From: Lichenibacterium minor
GTDB taxonomy: Bacteria > Pseudomonadota > Alphaproteobacteria > Rhizobiales > Beijerinckiaceae
Length of the DNA stretch: 64,000 bases
NCBI RefSeq assembly: GCF_004137685.1
Contig: NZ_QYBB01000003.1
Location: forward strand, 186,001-250,000
Reading direction: 5' to 3'
Below, one piece after another: positions 1-9,405 of the stretch (the stretch's first letter is position 1; the number at the start of each line of letters is the position of its first letter). The notes below the pieces were generated by a model that did no database searches, was not told the origin of the DNA, and saw only the letters and a program-made list of their open reading frames with translations. A program made the translations under genes and the position numbers.

Positions 1-411
1 GCGGGTGATCAGGACGTCGGCGAGGTTGTTGAAGGCCGCCGTCAGGCCCAGCACGACGCCGACCCCGAAGGACACCGCCATCACGGCGAAGCCGATGAAC
101 AGCGACACCCGCGCGCCGTAGATCAGGCGGGACAGGATGTCCCGCCCCGCGCCGTCGGTGCCGAACGGGAAGCGCCACGACCCGCCGGCCCAGACGGGGG
201 GCGCCTTGATGGCGTCGCGGAACTGCTCGAAGGGGGAATGCGGGGCGACGAGCGGCGCGAACACGGCCAGCAGCATGATGGCGACCGCCACGGCGGCACC
301 CGCCACGGCGCCGCGGTTCTCGCGGAAGGCGGCCCACAGGTTCGCCGCGCCCGACGGCGGGGCGTGCAGGTTCGGCTCCTCGGCCAGGGTGATCAGCGTG
401 TCAGCGGCCAT
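1..411 (-). CDS. dppC: ABC transporter permease, DppC-like (3' part missing)
   Basis: Inner-membrane permease of a peptide/nickel-type ABC importer; only the first 137 codons are inside the window. The reading frame starts at the ATG at 411 and is open to base 1. After a short cytoplasmic N-terminus there is one hydrophobic segment (around residues 34-48), then the hallmark of the second permease of Dpp/Opp systems: a region with FGTDGAGRDILSR followed by YGARVSL at about residues 80-105, leading into a second membrane segment. The start overlaps the end of the dppB-like gene by 11 bases, so the two are probably translationally coupled. Together with the binding protein at 1572-3161 it forms one minus-strand transporter operon; ATPase genes, if present, lie outside the window. 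Family assignment is firm. The substrate (dipeptide, oligopeptide or other) cannot be read from the sequence. Confidence 0.9.
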   Translation of the reverse strand, partial: MAADTLITLAEEPNLHAPPSGAANLWAAFRENRGAVAGAAVAVAIMLLAVFAPLVAPHSPFEQFRDAIKAPPVWAGGSWRFPFGTDGAGRDILSRLIYGARVSLFIGFAVMAVSFGVGVVLGLTAAFNNLADVLITR

Positions 412-1414
412 GGAGGATCCGCGGGTTGATGGCGCCGTACAACAGGTCCACGCCGAGGTTGACCAGGATCACCAGCGCCGAGATCAGGATGATGCCGCCC
501 TGCAGCGACGGGTAGTCGCGCCGCGAGATGGCGTCGATGAGCCACTTGCCCACGCCCGGCCACGAGAAGATCGTTTCGGTCAGCACCGCGCCGGCCAGCA
601 ACGTGCCGGTCTGCAGCCCGATCACCGTGACGACGGGGATCAGGGCGTTGCGCAGCGCGTGCAGCCCGACGACGCGGAACGGCGACAGCCCTTTCGCCCG
701 CGCGGTGCGGACGTAGTCCTCGGACAGGACTTCCAGCATGGACGAACGCGTCATCCGGGCGATGACGGCGAGCGGGATGGTCCCCAGCACGAAGGCGGGC
801 AGCGCCAGGTGGCGCAGGGCGTCGAGGAAGGCGCCGGGCTCGTCCGACAGCAGGCTGTCGATCAGCATGAAGCCGGTCGGCGCGTCGTAGTCGAACCGGA
901 TCAGGTCGAGGCGGCCGCCGACCGGCACGAGGTGCCACCGCTCGGCCAGCAGCATGATGAGCAGCAGCCCCCACCAGAAGATCGGCATCGAGTAGCCGGT
1001 GACAGACAGCCCCATCAGGCCCTGGTCGAAGACGCTGCCGCGCTTCACCGCGGCGAAGACGCCCAGCGGGATGCCCACCAGGACGGCGATGAACATCGCG
1101 CAGGCGGCGAGTTCGAGCGTGGCGGGGAACAGGGTCAGGAACTCGCCGAGCACGGGGTTGCTCGTCGACAGCGAGCGGCCGAAGTCGCCGTGGGCGAGTT
1201 GCCACACGTAGCCGAGGAACTGGCGCCACACCGGCAGGTCGAGCCCGAGTTCGTGGCGCAGCAGGGCGAGGCGTTCGGGCGCGATGCCGTGCTCGCCCAC
1301 CCGGACCTCGACGGGATCGCCCGGCACGAGCCGGATCGCCACGAAGACGAGGAAGATGAGGGCGACGAAGGTCGGGACGGTGAGGAGGACGCGTTTGACG
1401 AGGAAGCGGATCAT
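401..1414 (-). CDS. dppB: ABC transporter permease, DppB-like
   Basis: First permease subunit of the peptide-type importer, 337 residues, the usual size for DppB/OppB. It begins MIRFLVKRVLLTVPTF, the typical amphipathic start plus first membrane helix. A periplasmic loop with the family pattern RLVPGDPVEVRVGEHG follows, then five further hydrophobic segments. The cytoplasmic EAA-type loop is around YVRTARAKGLSPFRVVGLHA, the contact site for the ATPase, followed by LRNALIPV. A longer in-frame start at 1510 exists, but the extra residues are basic and unlike the family, so ATG 1414 is preferred. The gene lies 157 bases downstream of the binding-protein gene and overlaps the dppC-like gene by 11 bases, which supports one transcript in the order A-B-C. 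Confidence 0.92.
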   Translation of the reverse strand: MIRFLVKRVLLTVPTFVALIFLVFVAIRLVPGDPVEVRVGEHGIAPERLALLRHELGLDLPVWRQFLGYVWQLAHGDFGRSLSTSNPVLGEFLTLFPATLELAACAMFIAVLVGIPLGVFAAVKRGSVFDQGLMGLSVTGYSMPIFWWGLLLIMLLAERWHLVPVGGRLDLIRFDYDAPTGFMLIDSLLSDEPGAFLDALRHLALPAFVLGTIPLAVIARMTRSSMLEVLSEDYVRTARAKGLSPFRVVGLHALRNALIPVVTVIGLQTGTLLAGAVLTETIFSWPGVGKWLIDAISRRDYPSLQGGIILISALVILVNLGVDLLYGAINPRILHGR

Positions 1415-1571
1415 GTCAGGGGCGAAGCCACGCCGAAGTCTGGAGATGGATCGGCGGCGAAAGCGCCGCGCTGTCTGGATCGGGGCGGCATCGGGCGTTG
1501 CGCGGCCCACTCGCCCCCGACGGGCTCGGACGCGCCGGCCGGGGCTGCCTGGCCCCGGCCGGCGCCACCCC

Positions 1572-3161
1572 TCACTTCAGGTCGACCTTCTGGAACTGGT
1601 GCCGGCTCAGCGGGCTCATCTTGTAGCCCACGACGTTGGCGGCCAGCGGCTCGTAGACCACCGAATGCGCGATGGTGAGCATCGGCTCGTTGTCGTGCTG
1701 GATGACCTGCATCTCGTCGTAGATTGCCTTGCGGGCGGCCTCGTCGGGGGTCTGGCGCGCCTTGACGAGGTCGGCGTCGTAGGTGGCGTCGCACCACTTG
1801 GTGGCGTTGCTGGAACCGGGCTTGCCGCCGGGGCAGCCGAGCAGGAAGAAGAAGTTGTCCGGGTCGCCGTTGTCGCCCGTCCAGCCGTACTGGCCGGCCG
1901 TGTCCTCGCCGGCGCCGAGGCGCTTGCGGTACTCGCCCCACTCGTAGGACACGAGCTTGGCGTTGACGCCGACCTTGGCGAGGTCCGACTGCATCATCTC
2001 GCCGATGCGCTTGGCGTCGGGGTTGTAGGGCCGCTGCACCGGCATGTACCACAGGTCGATGTCGATCGGCGTCTTCACGCCGGCCGCGGCGAGCATCTTC
2101 TTCGCCGTCTCGGGGTCGAAGGGATAGTCCTTCACGGCGTCGTTATAGGCCCACAGCGTCGGCGGGATGAGGTTCTTCGCCTGCTGGCCGGCGCCGAGGT
2201 AGACATCCTTGACGATGGCGCCGCGGTCGATCGCCATGGAGAGGGCGATGCGGACCTCCTTCTTGTCCATCGGCGGCTTGGTGGCGTTGAAGGCGAGGTA
2301 GCCGATGTTCAGGCCCGGCTGCGACAGGACCTGGACGTTCGGGTCCTTCTTCAGCTCGGGCAGGTCGGCCGGCCGCGGGAAGGGCGCGTCCTGGCACTCG
2401 CCGGTCTTCAGCTTGGAGATGCGGGCCGAAGCGTCGGGCGTGATGGCGTAGACGAGCTCGTCGATCTTGGGCCTGCCGCCCCAATAGTCCGGGTTGGCCT
2501 TGAAGCGGATCACCGCGTCCTTCTGGTAGGCCTGGAAGATGAAGGGCCCGGTGCCGACCGGCACTTGGTCGAACTGTTCGGGCGTGCCGGCCTTCATCAT
2601 GGCGTCCGCGAACTCCTTCGACTGGATCGTGGCGAAGTCCATGGCGAGGTTGGCCAGGATGGCGACGTTGGGCTCCGTCAGCGTCATGACGATGGTGTAG
2701 TCGTCCTTCTTCTCGATGCTCTTGACGAGCTTCGGCATATCCATGTCGCTGTAGTAGTCGTATTTGCCGCCGCCGATCTTGTTGTACGGGTTGGCGGCGT
2801 CGTACTGGCGCCCGAAGGAGAACAACACGTCGTCGGCGTCGAAGTCGCGCGTCGGCTTGAAGCCCTTCGTGGCGCCGAACTTCACGCCATGGCGCAAGTG
2901 GAAGGTGATGGTCTTGGCGTCCGGGCTGATGTCCCAGGACTCGGCCAGGCCGGGTACCACCTTGGTGGACCCGATCTCGAACTCGACGAGCTGATCGAAG
3001 GCGGGGCGGGCGGCGTCGAAGCTCGTGCCGGTGGTGTTGAGCGCCGGCGAGAAGTTCTCGGGCGAACCCTCGGGGCAGAACACGAAGGTCTTGGCCGAGG
3101 CGGCAGTGCCGCCGAGCAACAGGGCCGCGAGCCCCAGTCCGAAAACGCGATTGACCTTCAT
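1572..3161 (-). CDS. dppA: Periplasmic peptide-type binding protein, DppA-like
   Basis: Extracytoplasmic solute-binding protein of family 5 (SBP_bac_5), 529 residues, first gene of the dpp-like operon. The start at ATG 3161 has a GGAAGGG ribosome-binding site and gives a clean signal peptide: MKVNR, a hydrophobic stretch, and an A-S-A cleavage region near residue 23. An in-frame start at 3224 would bury the signal peptide. Family landmarks are [10 protein letters not shown] near residue 75, FHLRHGVKF near 90, VPVGTGPF near 195, and [13 protein letters not shown] in the second lobe. The ligand is unknown; the family covers dipeptides, oligopeptides, nickel and opines. A long open frame on the opposite strand is a by-product of high G+C. 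Confidence 0.92.
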   Translation of the reverse strand: MKVNRVFGLGLAALLLGGTAASAKTFVFCPEGSPENFSPALNTTGTSFDAARPAFDQLVEFEIGSTKVVPGLAESWDISPDAKTITFHLRHGVKFGATKGFKPTRDFDADDVLFSFGRQYDAANPYNKIGGGKYDYYSDMDMPKLVKSIEKKDDYTIVMTLTEPNVAILANLAMDFATIQSKEFADAMMKAGTPEQFDQVPVGTGPFIFQAYQKDAVIRFKANPDYWGGRPKIDELVYAITPDASARISKLKTGECQDAPFPRPADLPELKKDPNVQVLSQPGLNIGYLAFNATKPPMDKKEVRIALSMAIDRGAIVKDVYLGAGQQAKNLIPPTLWAYNDAVKDYPFDPETAKKMLAAAGVKTPIDIDLWYMPVQRPYNPDAKRIGEMMQSDLAKVGVNAKLVSYEWGEYRKRLGAGEDTAGQYGWTGDNGDPDNFFFLLGCPGGKPGSSNATKWCDATYDADLVKARQTPDEAARKAIYDEMQVIQHDNEPMLTIAHSVVYEPLAANVVGYKMSPLSRHQFQKVDLK

Positions 3162-3374
3162 CCGTCGTCCCTTCCGCCCGAAGCGAGGCCGCCCCGATCG
3201 CCGGAGCCCCTGTCCGGGCGGCATCCAAGGACTTTTTCAATTGTCCTGCAAACCAATTCGCGGGAACGCTCGTCTCGTCCACAGCCGCGCCGCCGCTTTG
3301 CTTGCAGGGCGCGCAGCTCCGCGGCGAAGCGCCGGCCTCGATGGCACGACCGCCCGCCGGCGAGGCAAACATAC

Positions 3375-3394
3375 ATATAAGGATGTCTTTATAT
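3375..3394. promoter_or_regulatory. SahR-like palindromic operator upstream of ahcY
   Basis: An A/T-rich imperfect palindrome (ATATAAGGATGTCTTTATAT, 16 of 20 positions symmetric) stands out in very G+C-rich DNA, 68 bases upstream of the ahcY start. Its half-site AAGATnTCTT-like core resembles the operators of SahR, the ArsR-family repressor of methionine/S-adenosylhomocysteine genes described in Proteobacteria. Assignment to SahR is inference. No sahR gene is in the window. Confidence 0.6.
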
Positions 3395-3462
3395 CTTTAT
3401 TGCGTTATGGACGTCGGGGTGGTAGGTCACGGGCCATCGTCAGCCACCGACAGGCCCGCCCC

Positions 3463-4875
3463 ATGACCCACGACAACCTTTCCGCCGACTCCGCCATCGC
3501 CGACATCGCCCTCGCGGGCTGGGGCCGCAAGGAGATCGCCATCGCCGAAACCGAGATGCCCGGCCTGATGGCGGTGCGCGCCGAATACGGCCCGACGCAG
3601 CCGCTGAAGGGCGCCCGCATCGCCGGTTCGCTGCACATGACCATCCAGACGGCCGTTCTGATCGAGACCCTGAAGGCGCTCGGCGCCGACGTCCGCTGGG
3701 CGTCGTGCAACATCTATTCGACGCAGGACCACGCCGCCGCCGCCATCGCGGCCACGGGCACGCCCGTCTTCGCCATCAAGGGCGAAAGCCTGACGGACTA
3801 CTGGGACTACACCCACCGCATCTTCGACTGGGCGGACGGCGGCACGCCCAACATGATCCTGGACGACGGCGGCGACGCCACGCTGCTGATCCACCTCGGC
3901 ATCCGCGCCGAAGGCGGCGACACCGCCTTTCTCGACACCGCGTCGAACGAGGAGGAGGAGGTCCTCTACGCCGCGATCAAGAAGAAGATCGCCTCGGACC
4001 ACGGCTGGTACGGCCGCAACGGCAAGGCGATCAAGGGCGTCACCGAGGAGACCACCACGGGCGTGCATCGCCTCTACAACATGGCCAAGGAGGGCAAGCT
4101 CCTGTTCCCGGCCATCAACGTCAACGACTCGGTGACGAAGTCGAAGTTCGACAACCTGTACGGCTGCCGCGAGTCGCTGGTCGACGGCATCCGCCGCGGC
4201 ACGGACGTCATGATGGCCGGCAAGGTCGCCATGATCGCGGGCTTCGGCGACGTCGGCAAGGGATCGGCCGCCAGCCTGCGCAACGCCGGCTGCCGCGTGA
4301 TGGTGTCCGAGGTGGACCCGATCTGCGCGCTTCAGGCCGCCATGGAAGGCTACGAGGTCACCACCATGGAGGACGCGGCGCCGCGCGCCGACATCTTCGT
4401 CACCGCCACCGGCAACGTCGACGTCATCACGCTGGACCACATGCGGGCCATGAAGGACCGCGCCATCGTGTGCAACATCGGCCACTTCGATTCCGAGATC
4501 CAGGTCGCGGGCCTGAAGAACCTGAAGTGGCACAACGTGAAGCCGCAGGTGGACGAGGTCGAGTTCCCCGACGAGAAGCGCATCATCCTCCTGTCGGAGG
4601 GCCGCCTCGTGAACCTGGGCAACGCCACCGGCCACCCGTCCTTCGTGATGTCCGCCTCCTTCACCAACCAGACGCTCGCCCAGATCGAGCTGTGGACCAA
4701 GCCGGGCCAGTACGAGCGCAAGGTCTACGTCCTGCCCAAGAGCCTCGACGAGAAGGTCGCGGCGCTCCACCTCGACAAGATCGGCGTGAAGCTGACCAAG
4801 CTGACGGACAACCAGGCCACCTATCTCGGCCTCGACCAGGCGGGCCCCTACAAGCCCGACCATTACCGCTACTGA
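3463..4875 (+). CDS. ahcY: S-adenosylhomocysteine hydrolase (adenosylhomocysteinase)
   Basis: Splits S-adenosylhomocysteine into homocysteine and adenosine in the cytoplasm, closing the methylation cycle. It has 470 residues, the usual size for the bacterial enzyme with the extra ~40-residue insert. Seen in order: [16 protein letters not shown] at the N-terminus, [30 protein letters not shown], the NAD-binding loop [10 protein letters not shown] (near residue 265), [33 protein letters not shown], and the C-terminal signature ending DHYRY that reaches into the partner subunit's cofactor site. ATG 3463 fits the family start; the open frame extends upstream without homology. The gene is separated from the DivL-like kinase by 276 bases, a neighbourhood conserved in Hyphomicrobiales. 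The upstream palindrome suggests repression responsive to S-adenosylhomocysteine. Confidence 0.98.
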   Translation: MTHDNLSADSAIADIALAGWGRKEIAIAETEMPGLMAVRAEYGPTQPLKGARIAGSLHMTIQTAVLIETLKALGADVRWASCNIYSTQDHAAAAIAATGTPVFAIKGESLTDYWDYTHRIFDWADGGTPNMILDDGGDATLLIHLGIRAEGGDTAFLDTASNEEEEVLYAAIKKKIASDHGWYGRNGKAIKGVTEETTTGVHRLYNMAKEGKLLFPAINVNDSVTKSKFDNLYGCRESLVDGIRRGTDVMMAGKVAMIAGFGDVGKGSAASLRNAGCRVMVSEVDPICALQAAMEGYEVTTMEDAAPRADIFVTATGNVDVITLDHMRAMKDRAIVCNIGHFDSEIQVAGLKNLKWHNVKPQVDEVEFPDEKRIILLSEGRLVNLGNATGHPSFVMSASFTNQTLAQIELWTKPGQYERKVYVLPKSLDEKVAALHLDKIGVKLTKLTDNQATYLGLDQAGPYKPDHYRY

Positions 4876-4881
4876 GCGGCC

Positions 4882-4901
4882 GGCGGCCCCGCGGGGCCGC
4901 C
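4882..4901 (+). terminator. Hairpin after ahcY
   Basis: Perfect 9-bp G+C-rich stem (GGCGGCCCC paired with GGGGCCGCC, 2-base loop) starting 7 bases after the ahcY stop codon. The position suits transcription termination, but there is no U-tract, so it may instead act as an mRNA-stabilising hairpin or a weak terminator. Confidence 0.45.
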
Positions 4902-5151
4902 CATCGGGCAAGCGGCATGAGGGGTCGGGCGACGCGTCGTCCGGCCCCTTTTCACGTCGGCGCGGCCCGCGCCGTGGTGCCGGGGACACAGCCTTCGAGC
5001 GTCGTCGCGGAACATGATTAACGCCTTCCGAAAGCTCCCCAGCTGAGACTATGCTGCAGCGATTCGGGGCGCTCTTGGCGGAGGCGGCCCGGACGGCGCG
5101 CCGGCATCCCTCGCGGGGTCGCGGGCGCGGGGACGCGAGGGGGCAAGGGGC

Positions 5152-7731
5152 ATGAAATGGCGGCAGCACCTGAAAAGGGCTGGGTCTGCGGACGGACGGC
5201 GTCGCGGTTGCGAGGGCCGGACCGGGGTTGACCAGACGGAGGGGCGCGCGAGCCGGGTCGGACGAGGTTTCCTGCTGGCCGGAACGGCGGCGGGCTCTTT
5301 CGCCGCGGCGGCCCTGTCGTCGACGGCCGCCCACGCGGCGCCGGACATGCGCATGCTGTCGCTCGACGGCATCGTGGACCACGGCGAGGCCGCCGGCGTG
5401 TCCCTCTTCGTCGGGCTGACGATCTTTTCGGCCGTCACGGCGCTGCTGCACCTCGCGGGGCGCCGCCGCTGGCTCGCGACCGAGCGGCTGCTCGGCGCCG
5501 AGGTGGCCGACCTGCGCGCGCGGCTCGACCGCGCCCAGATGTTCCTGTCGTCCGAGCAGCAGATCGTCGTCGCCTGGGGCTCGTCGAACCACGAACCCGA
5601 GATCGAGGGCGACCTGACGCTGCTGTCCGACGTGATGGTGCCGCGCCGCATCCTCGGCTTCGGCACCTGGCTGCCGGCCTCCTCGGCCCAGGCGCTGGAA
5701 CACGCCGTCGAGCGGCTGCGCGGGCGGGGCGAGGGCTTCCGCATGGCGCTGGTCACGACGGCGGGCCGCCACATCGAGGCGGAAGGGCGCGCCATCGGGG
5801 GTCGCGCCATCCTGCGCCTGCGCGACGTGTCCGGCGACAGGCTGGAGCTGTCGCGCCTGCGCGACCACCACGCGACCGTGGTCGGCGAGAACGACCTGTG
5901 GCGGGCGCTGCACGACGCCCTGCCCGATCCCGCCTGGCTGCGCGACGCTTCGGGCCGGGTGTCCTGGGTCAACGCCGCCTATGCCAACGCGGTCGAGACG
6001 CGCGACGGCACCGAAGCCGTGGCGCGCGGGCTCGAGCTCCTCGACGCGCCGGCGCGCGGGGCCGCGGCGGCGTCGCGGGCGTCGGGCGAAGCCTACCGCG
6101 GCCGCGTCGGGGCCGTGGTGGCGGGCGGGCGCCACATGCTCGACGTCGTCGAGGTGCCGGGCCGTTTCGGCTCCGCCGGCGTCGCGGCCGACCTCGCCGA
6201 GATCGACGCGCTGCGCGACGACCTGGCCAAGCAACTCGACAGCCAGACGCGCACGCTGGACCAGCTGTCGACCGCGGTGGCGATCTTCGACGGCGCCAAG
6301 CGCCTCGTCTTCCACAACACCGCCTATGCGGCGCTGTGGGGGCTCGATCCGGTTTTCCTGGACAGCCGCCCGAGCGACGGGGAGATCCTCGACCGGCTGC
6401 GCGCCGAGCGACGCCTGCCCGAACAGGCCGACTACCGCGCCTGGAAGGCCGGCCTCATGGCCAGCTATCAGGCGGTGGAAACGTCGGAAGCCATCTGGTA
6501 CCTGCCGGACGGCCGCACCCTGCGCGTGGTGACCAACCCGAACCTCAAGGGCGGCGTCATCTACCTCTTCGACAACGTGACGGAGCGCTACCATCTGGAA
6601 TCGCGCTTCAACGCGATGATCCGGGTGCAGGGCGAAACGCTCGACACGCTGAAGGAGGCCGTGGCGGTGTTCGGCACCGACGGGCGGCTGAAGCTGTTCA
6701 ACCCCGCCTTCGCCGACATGTGGCGGCTCGACGCCGGCAAGCTCGCCGACCAGCCCCATATCGACGCCATCGCGGCCCATTGCGTGCCGCAAAGCGTCGA
6801 CGTCGAGGTGTGGTCCGAGGTGCGCTCCTCCGTGGCGGGCCTGCACGACGCGCGCTCGGGCTTCGGGCACCGGCTGCAGCGGCGCGACGGCTCCGTCGTG
6901 GACTGCGCCGCCGCCCCCCTGCCCGACGGCGCTTCGCTGCTCACCTTCATCGACGTAACGGCCGGCGTGAACGTCGAGCGCGTGCTGAAGGAGCGCAACG
7001 AGGCGTTGCTGGCGGCGGAAAAGCTGCGCAACGACTTCGTCCACCACGTCAGCTACGAGCTGCGCTCGCCGCTGACCAACATCATCGGCTTCATCCAGCT
7101 GCTGGGCGACGGCGCGGTGGGGTCGCTGAACCCGAAGCAGGTGGAATACGCGGGCTACGTCACCAAATCGTCGGCGGCGCTGCTCGCCATCATCAACGAC
7201 ATCCTGGACCTCGCCACCATCGACATGGACGCGATGGAGCTGAACCTCGGCGCCATCGACATCGTCCAGACCATGGAGGAAGCCGCCGAAGGCGTTCAGG
7301 ACCGGCTGGCGGAGAACGACATCCGCCTGCGGATCGTGGCGCTCGACGGGATCGGCGCCTTCCCGGCCGACGGCAAGAGGCTGCGGCAGATCCTGTTCAA
7401 CCTCCTGTCCAACGCCATCGGCTTCTCGAGCCCGGGGCAGACCGTGACCCTGGCGGCGATGCGGCGCGACGACCGCGTGGTGTTCAAGGTGTCGGACCAG
7501 GGCCGCGGCATCCCCCTCGACGTGCTCGACCGGGTGTTCGACCGGTTCCGGTCGGACGCCGGCGGGTCGCGCCACCGCGGCGTGGGGCTGGGCCTGTCCA
7601 TCGTGAAGTCGCTGGTGGAACTGCACCAGGGCGAGGTGCTGATCGACTCGGCGCCCGGCGAGGGCACGACGGTGACCTGCATCTTCCCCGCCACGCGCGC
7701 GGCGGTCGGGGCGATCACGGCGGCGGAGTGA
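5152..7731 (+). CDS. divL: DivL-like PAS sensor kinase with Tyr in the H-box
   Basis: Membrane-anchored PAS/histidine-kinase-like protein of 859 residues. Two hydrophobic segments (about residues 40-62 and 80-100) are followed by a coiled stretch and several PAS-like regions (about 140-600). The dimerisation helix reads FVHHVSYELRSPL, with Tyr635 exactly where sensor kinases have the phospho-accepting His (SHELRTPL). The ATP-binding domain is intact: N box around LRQILFNLLSNAIGF, G1 VSDQGRGIP, G2 GVGLGLSIVKS. Tyr substitution is the defining trait of Caulobacter DivL, which acts as a DivK-responsive modulator of CckA rather than as an ordinary kinase. The location after ahcY and before the tsaE/add run matches the gene order seen in related genomes. 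The DivL role here is inference from motif and position. Start ATG 5152 has an AAGGGG site. Confidence 0.87.
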   Translation: MKWRQHLKRAGSADGRRRGCEGRTGVDQTEGRASRVGRGFLLAGTAAGSFAAAALSSTAAHAAPDMRMLSLDGIVDHGEAAGVSLFVGLTIFSAVTALLHLAGRRRWLATERLLGAEVADLRARLDRAQMFLSSEQQIVVAWGSSNHEPEIEGDLTLLSDVMVPRRILGFGTWLPASSAQALEHAVERLRGRGEGFRMALVTTAGRHIEAEGRAIGGRAILRLRDVSGDRLELSRLRDHHATVVGENDLWRALHDALPDPAWLRDASGRVSWVNAAYANAVETRDGTEAVARGLELLDAPARGAAAASRASGEAYRGRVGAVVAGGRHMLDVVEVPGRFGSAGVAADLAEIDALRDDLAKQLDSQTRTLDQLSTAVAIFDGAKRLVFHNTAYAALWGLDPVFLDSRPSDGEILDRLRAERRLPEQADYRAWKAGLMASYQAVETSEAIWYLPDGRTLRVVTNPNLKGGVIYLFDNVTERYHLESRFNAMIRVQGETLDTLKEAVAVFGTDGRLKLFNPAFADMWRLDAGKLADQPHIDAIAAHCVPQSVDVEVWSEVRSSVAGLHDARSGFGHRLQRRDGSVVDCAAAPLPDGASLLTFIDVTAGVNVERVLKERNEALLAAEKLRNDFVHHVSYELRSPLTNIIGFIQLLGDGAVGSLNPKQVEYAGYVTKSSAALLAIINDILDLATIDMDAMELNLGAIDIVQTMEEAAEGVQDRLAENDIRLRIVALDGIGAFPADGKRLRQILFNLLSNAIGFSSPGQTVTLAAMRRDDRVVFKVSDQGRGIPLDVLDRVFDRFRSDAGGSRHRGVGLGLSIVKSLVELHQGEVLIDSAPGEGTTVTCIFPATRAAVGAITAAE

Positions 7732-7879
7732 TCCGCGGGAATCTCCGCGGCTCCCGGGACGACCTCGTCCGGGGCAGGAAGCGTCGGGGCCGGGCAGGAG
7801 CGCCGGGCGGACGTCGCCCATCCTTTCTACACGATCCCGGCCCTATCCTGGCGACGCGGAGCGGGCGGGAACGTGCGGG

Positions 7880-8614
7880 ATGGTCGGAGGGTGGGCGGAA
7901 GCGGCGGGCGCCGGTGGCGCGCTGGTCGTGGCGGCGGTGGCGGGCCGAAACTGGGTGTCGCTGCGCCGCAGGTCGCGGCTCCTGGCGGTCGCGCGCGACG
8001 TCACGGCGCGCTACGCTCGGCTGCTCACCGTCAAGCGGCAGCAACTCGTCATCCACGACGGCTACGGCAATTACCAGCTGCAGCCCTGGATCGACCACAT
8101 CGACTATTTCATCGAGAACGTCGTGCTGCGCGAGGCCCGGGACCGCGGCCTCGACACGCGCGGGATGGGCCGGGGCACGCCGACGCGGTCGCGGCTGATC
8201 CGGACGTTGCTGGCCACGCTGCGGGAAGGCGACGATGCGGTGGGTTCGGCCCCGATCCGCGACGCCGACATCATCTCCGGCGAGCATTACGAGACGCTGT
8301 GCCGCAACCTGCTGCAGGCGCAGGGATGGCAGGTCGAAACCACGCCGGTGACGGGCGACCAGGGGGCGGACCTCATCGCGGACGCGGAAGGGTGCCGCGT
8401 CGTGATCCAGTGCAAGTTCTATTCGAAGCCCGTCGGCAACAAGGCCGTGCAGGAAGCCCACGCGGCGGTGGGGTTCCACGCGGGCGACCGTGCCGCGGTG
8501 GTGTCGAACGCCAGCTTCACGCGGTCGGCGAAGCAGCTCGCGGCCGCCAATGGCGTGCTGCTGCTCCACCACGACCAGCTCGCCGACCTTGGCCAGCTCC
8601 TCCGTCGAGCCTGA
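7880..8614 (+). CDS. Orphan Mrr-type restriction endonuclease-like protein
   Basis: 244 residues. A short N-terminal hydrophobic stretch (about residues 8-22) is followed by basic residues, then a linker. The C-terminal half is a restriction-endonuclease-like (Mrr_cat) domain: GEHYETLCRNLL around residue 134, QGADL with Asp164, and the strand IQCKFY with Gln177 and Lys179, which gives the D...QxK nuclease triad complete. The family cleaves DNA, often methylated DNA, or takes part in DNA quality control; membrane-anchored forms are known, but their targets are unclear. No methyltransferase or specificity gene is adjacent, so this is not a classical restriction-modification pair. The gene lies 148 bases after the DivL-like gene and converges with the small gene at 8630-8878. 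Function beyond nuclease fold is not established. Confidence 0.8.
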   Translation: MVGGWAEAAGAGGALVVAAVAGRNWVSLRRRSRLLAVARDVTARYARLLTVKRQQLVIHDGYGNYQLQPWIDHIDYFIENVVLREARDRGLDTRGMGRGTPTRSRLIRTLLATLREGDDAVGSAPIRDADIISGEHYETLCRNLLQAQGWQVETTPVTGDQGADLIADAEGCRVVIQCKFYSKPVGNKAVQEAHAAVGFHAGDRAAVVSNASFTRSAKQLAAANGVLLLHHDQLADLGQLLRRA

Positions 8615-8629
8615 AACAGCCCGCCGACC

Positions 8630-8878
8630 CTAGGCCTTGACGGCGACTTTCCGCTTCTTCTTGGACGCGGCCTTCTCCAGGGCTGCCGCCGCGGCGACCT
8701 CGGCCTCCTGGGCCTCCTTGGCGAGACGGAGCTCACGCAGCGACGCCGTCCGGTCGCGCACGGCGGAACACGACGCCTCGTATTGTGCCCAGACCGCTGC
8801 ATTCTCCTGCGTGGTCTTCTGCAGCTTCTCGAACCGCGCTTCGGCCCGCAACCGCGCGGCTTCGGAATTGTCCGCCAT
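8630..8878 (-). CDS. Small charged helical protein of unknown function
   Basis: 82 residues beginning MADNSEAARLRAEARFEKLQ. It is almost entirely alpha-helical in character, rich in Ala, Glu, Lys and Arg, with a lysine-rich tail (ASKKKRKVAVKA). No signal peptide or membrane segment. The start at 8878 is chosen because longer frames add unrelated Arg/Pro-rich sequence. It converges with the Mrr-like gene, with 15 bases between the stop codons. I do not recognise a characterised family; similar short basic proteins are common beside rpsU/cspA in this group, but that is only an impression. It could be a nucleic-acid-associated or coiled-coil protein. Confidence 0.6.
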   Translation of the reverse strand: MADNSEAARLRAEARFEKLQKTTQENAAVWAQYEASCSAVRDRTASLRELRLAKEAQEAEVAAAAALEKAASKKKRKVAVKA

Positions 8879-9019
8879 ACGTCCTGTCCTCATCGGGCCT
8901 CGGCCCAGGATCCATCTCGCAGGACGGCGAGGCCCGGCATTGCCGGAACATTCGCCATCGCTCAACACTTCATCAACGCTTGAGCCCGGCGTAAGTTGCC
9001 GCCAGCCTCCCGAACGCGA

Positions 9020-9045
9020 AAAGGCGCGGCTCGCGCCGCGCCTTT
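9020..9045 (-). terminator. Rho-independent terminator of rpsU
   Basis: Perfect stem AAAGGCGCGGC / GCCGCGCCTTT with a 4-base loop, about 50 bases past the rpsU stop. Read on the minus strand it is followed by further T residues (TTTTCG), the classic intrinsic terminator layout. It can also serve the opposite direction weakly. Confidence 0.8.
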
Positions 9046-9093
9046 CTCATTCGCCTGGATGGACGCGGCCCGACGACGCGGGCCGCAACGCCA

Positions 9094-9357
9094 TCAGGAG
9101 GCGCTCGGCGCCACGGGACGCGGGGGCATCATCGGCTTGCGCTTCGGCGCCGGCAGGAGACCCTCGCGCTGGGCCTGCTTGCGGGCCAGCTTGCGGACCC
9201 GGCGGATCGCCTCGGCCCGCTCGCGGGCGCGCTTCTCGGAGGGCTTCTCGTATTCCGCCCGGCGCTTCATCTCACGGAACACGCCTTCGCGCTGGAGCTT
9301 GCGCTTCAGCGCCTTGAGAGCCTGCTCGATGTTGTTGTCGCGAACCAGAATCTGCAA
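9094..9357 (-). CDS. rpsU: 30S ribosomal protein S21
   Basis: 87-residue S21: MQILVRDNN, then [33 protein letters not shown] and a long Arg/Lys-rich helix. It sits on the small subunit near the 3' end of 16S rRNA and helps initiation. The start codon is TTG at 9357, supported by an AAAAGGAC site 6 bases upstream and by agreement with the family N-terminus; no ATG fits. The C-terminal tail rich in Pro, Met and Ala (about the last 18 residues) is longer than in E. coli, as often in Alphaproteobacteria. It lies 48 bases downstream of cspA with no terminator between, so the two are probably co-transcribed, and it ends in a strong intrinsic terminator. Confidence 0.97.
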   Translation of the reverse strand: MQILVRDNNIEQALKALKRKLQREGVFREMKRRAEYEKPSEKRARERAEAIRRVRKLARKQAQREGLLPAPKRKPMMPPRPVAPSAS

Positions 9358-9405
9358 CGATTTGTCCTTTTCTCAAGGCCCGGCGGATCGCCTGGGCTCA
9401 GATGA

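Noticed and set aside
1284..3380. 698-residue plus-strand open frame opposite the dppA-like gene
   Set aside because: No recognisable domain; the minus strand encodes a complete signal-peptide-bearing binding protein.
3427..7821. 1464-residue open frame on the minus strand across ahcY and the DivL-like gene
   Set aside because: It is antisense to two clear genes and shows only Arg/Ala/Gly/His-rich composition, a usual by-product of very high G+C.
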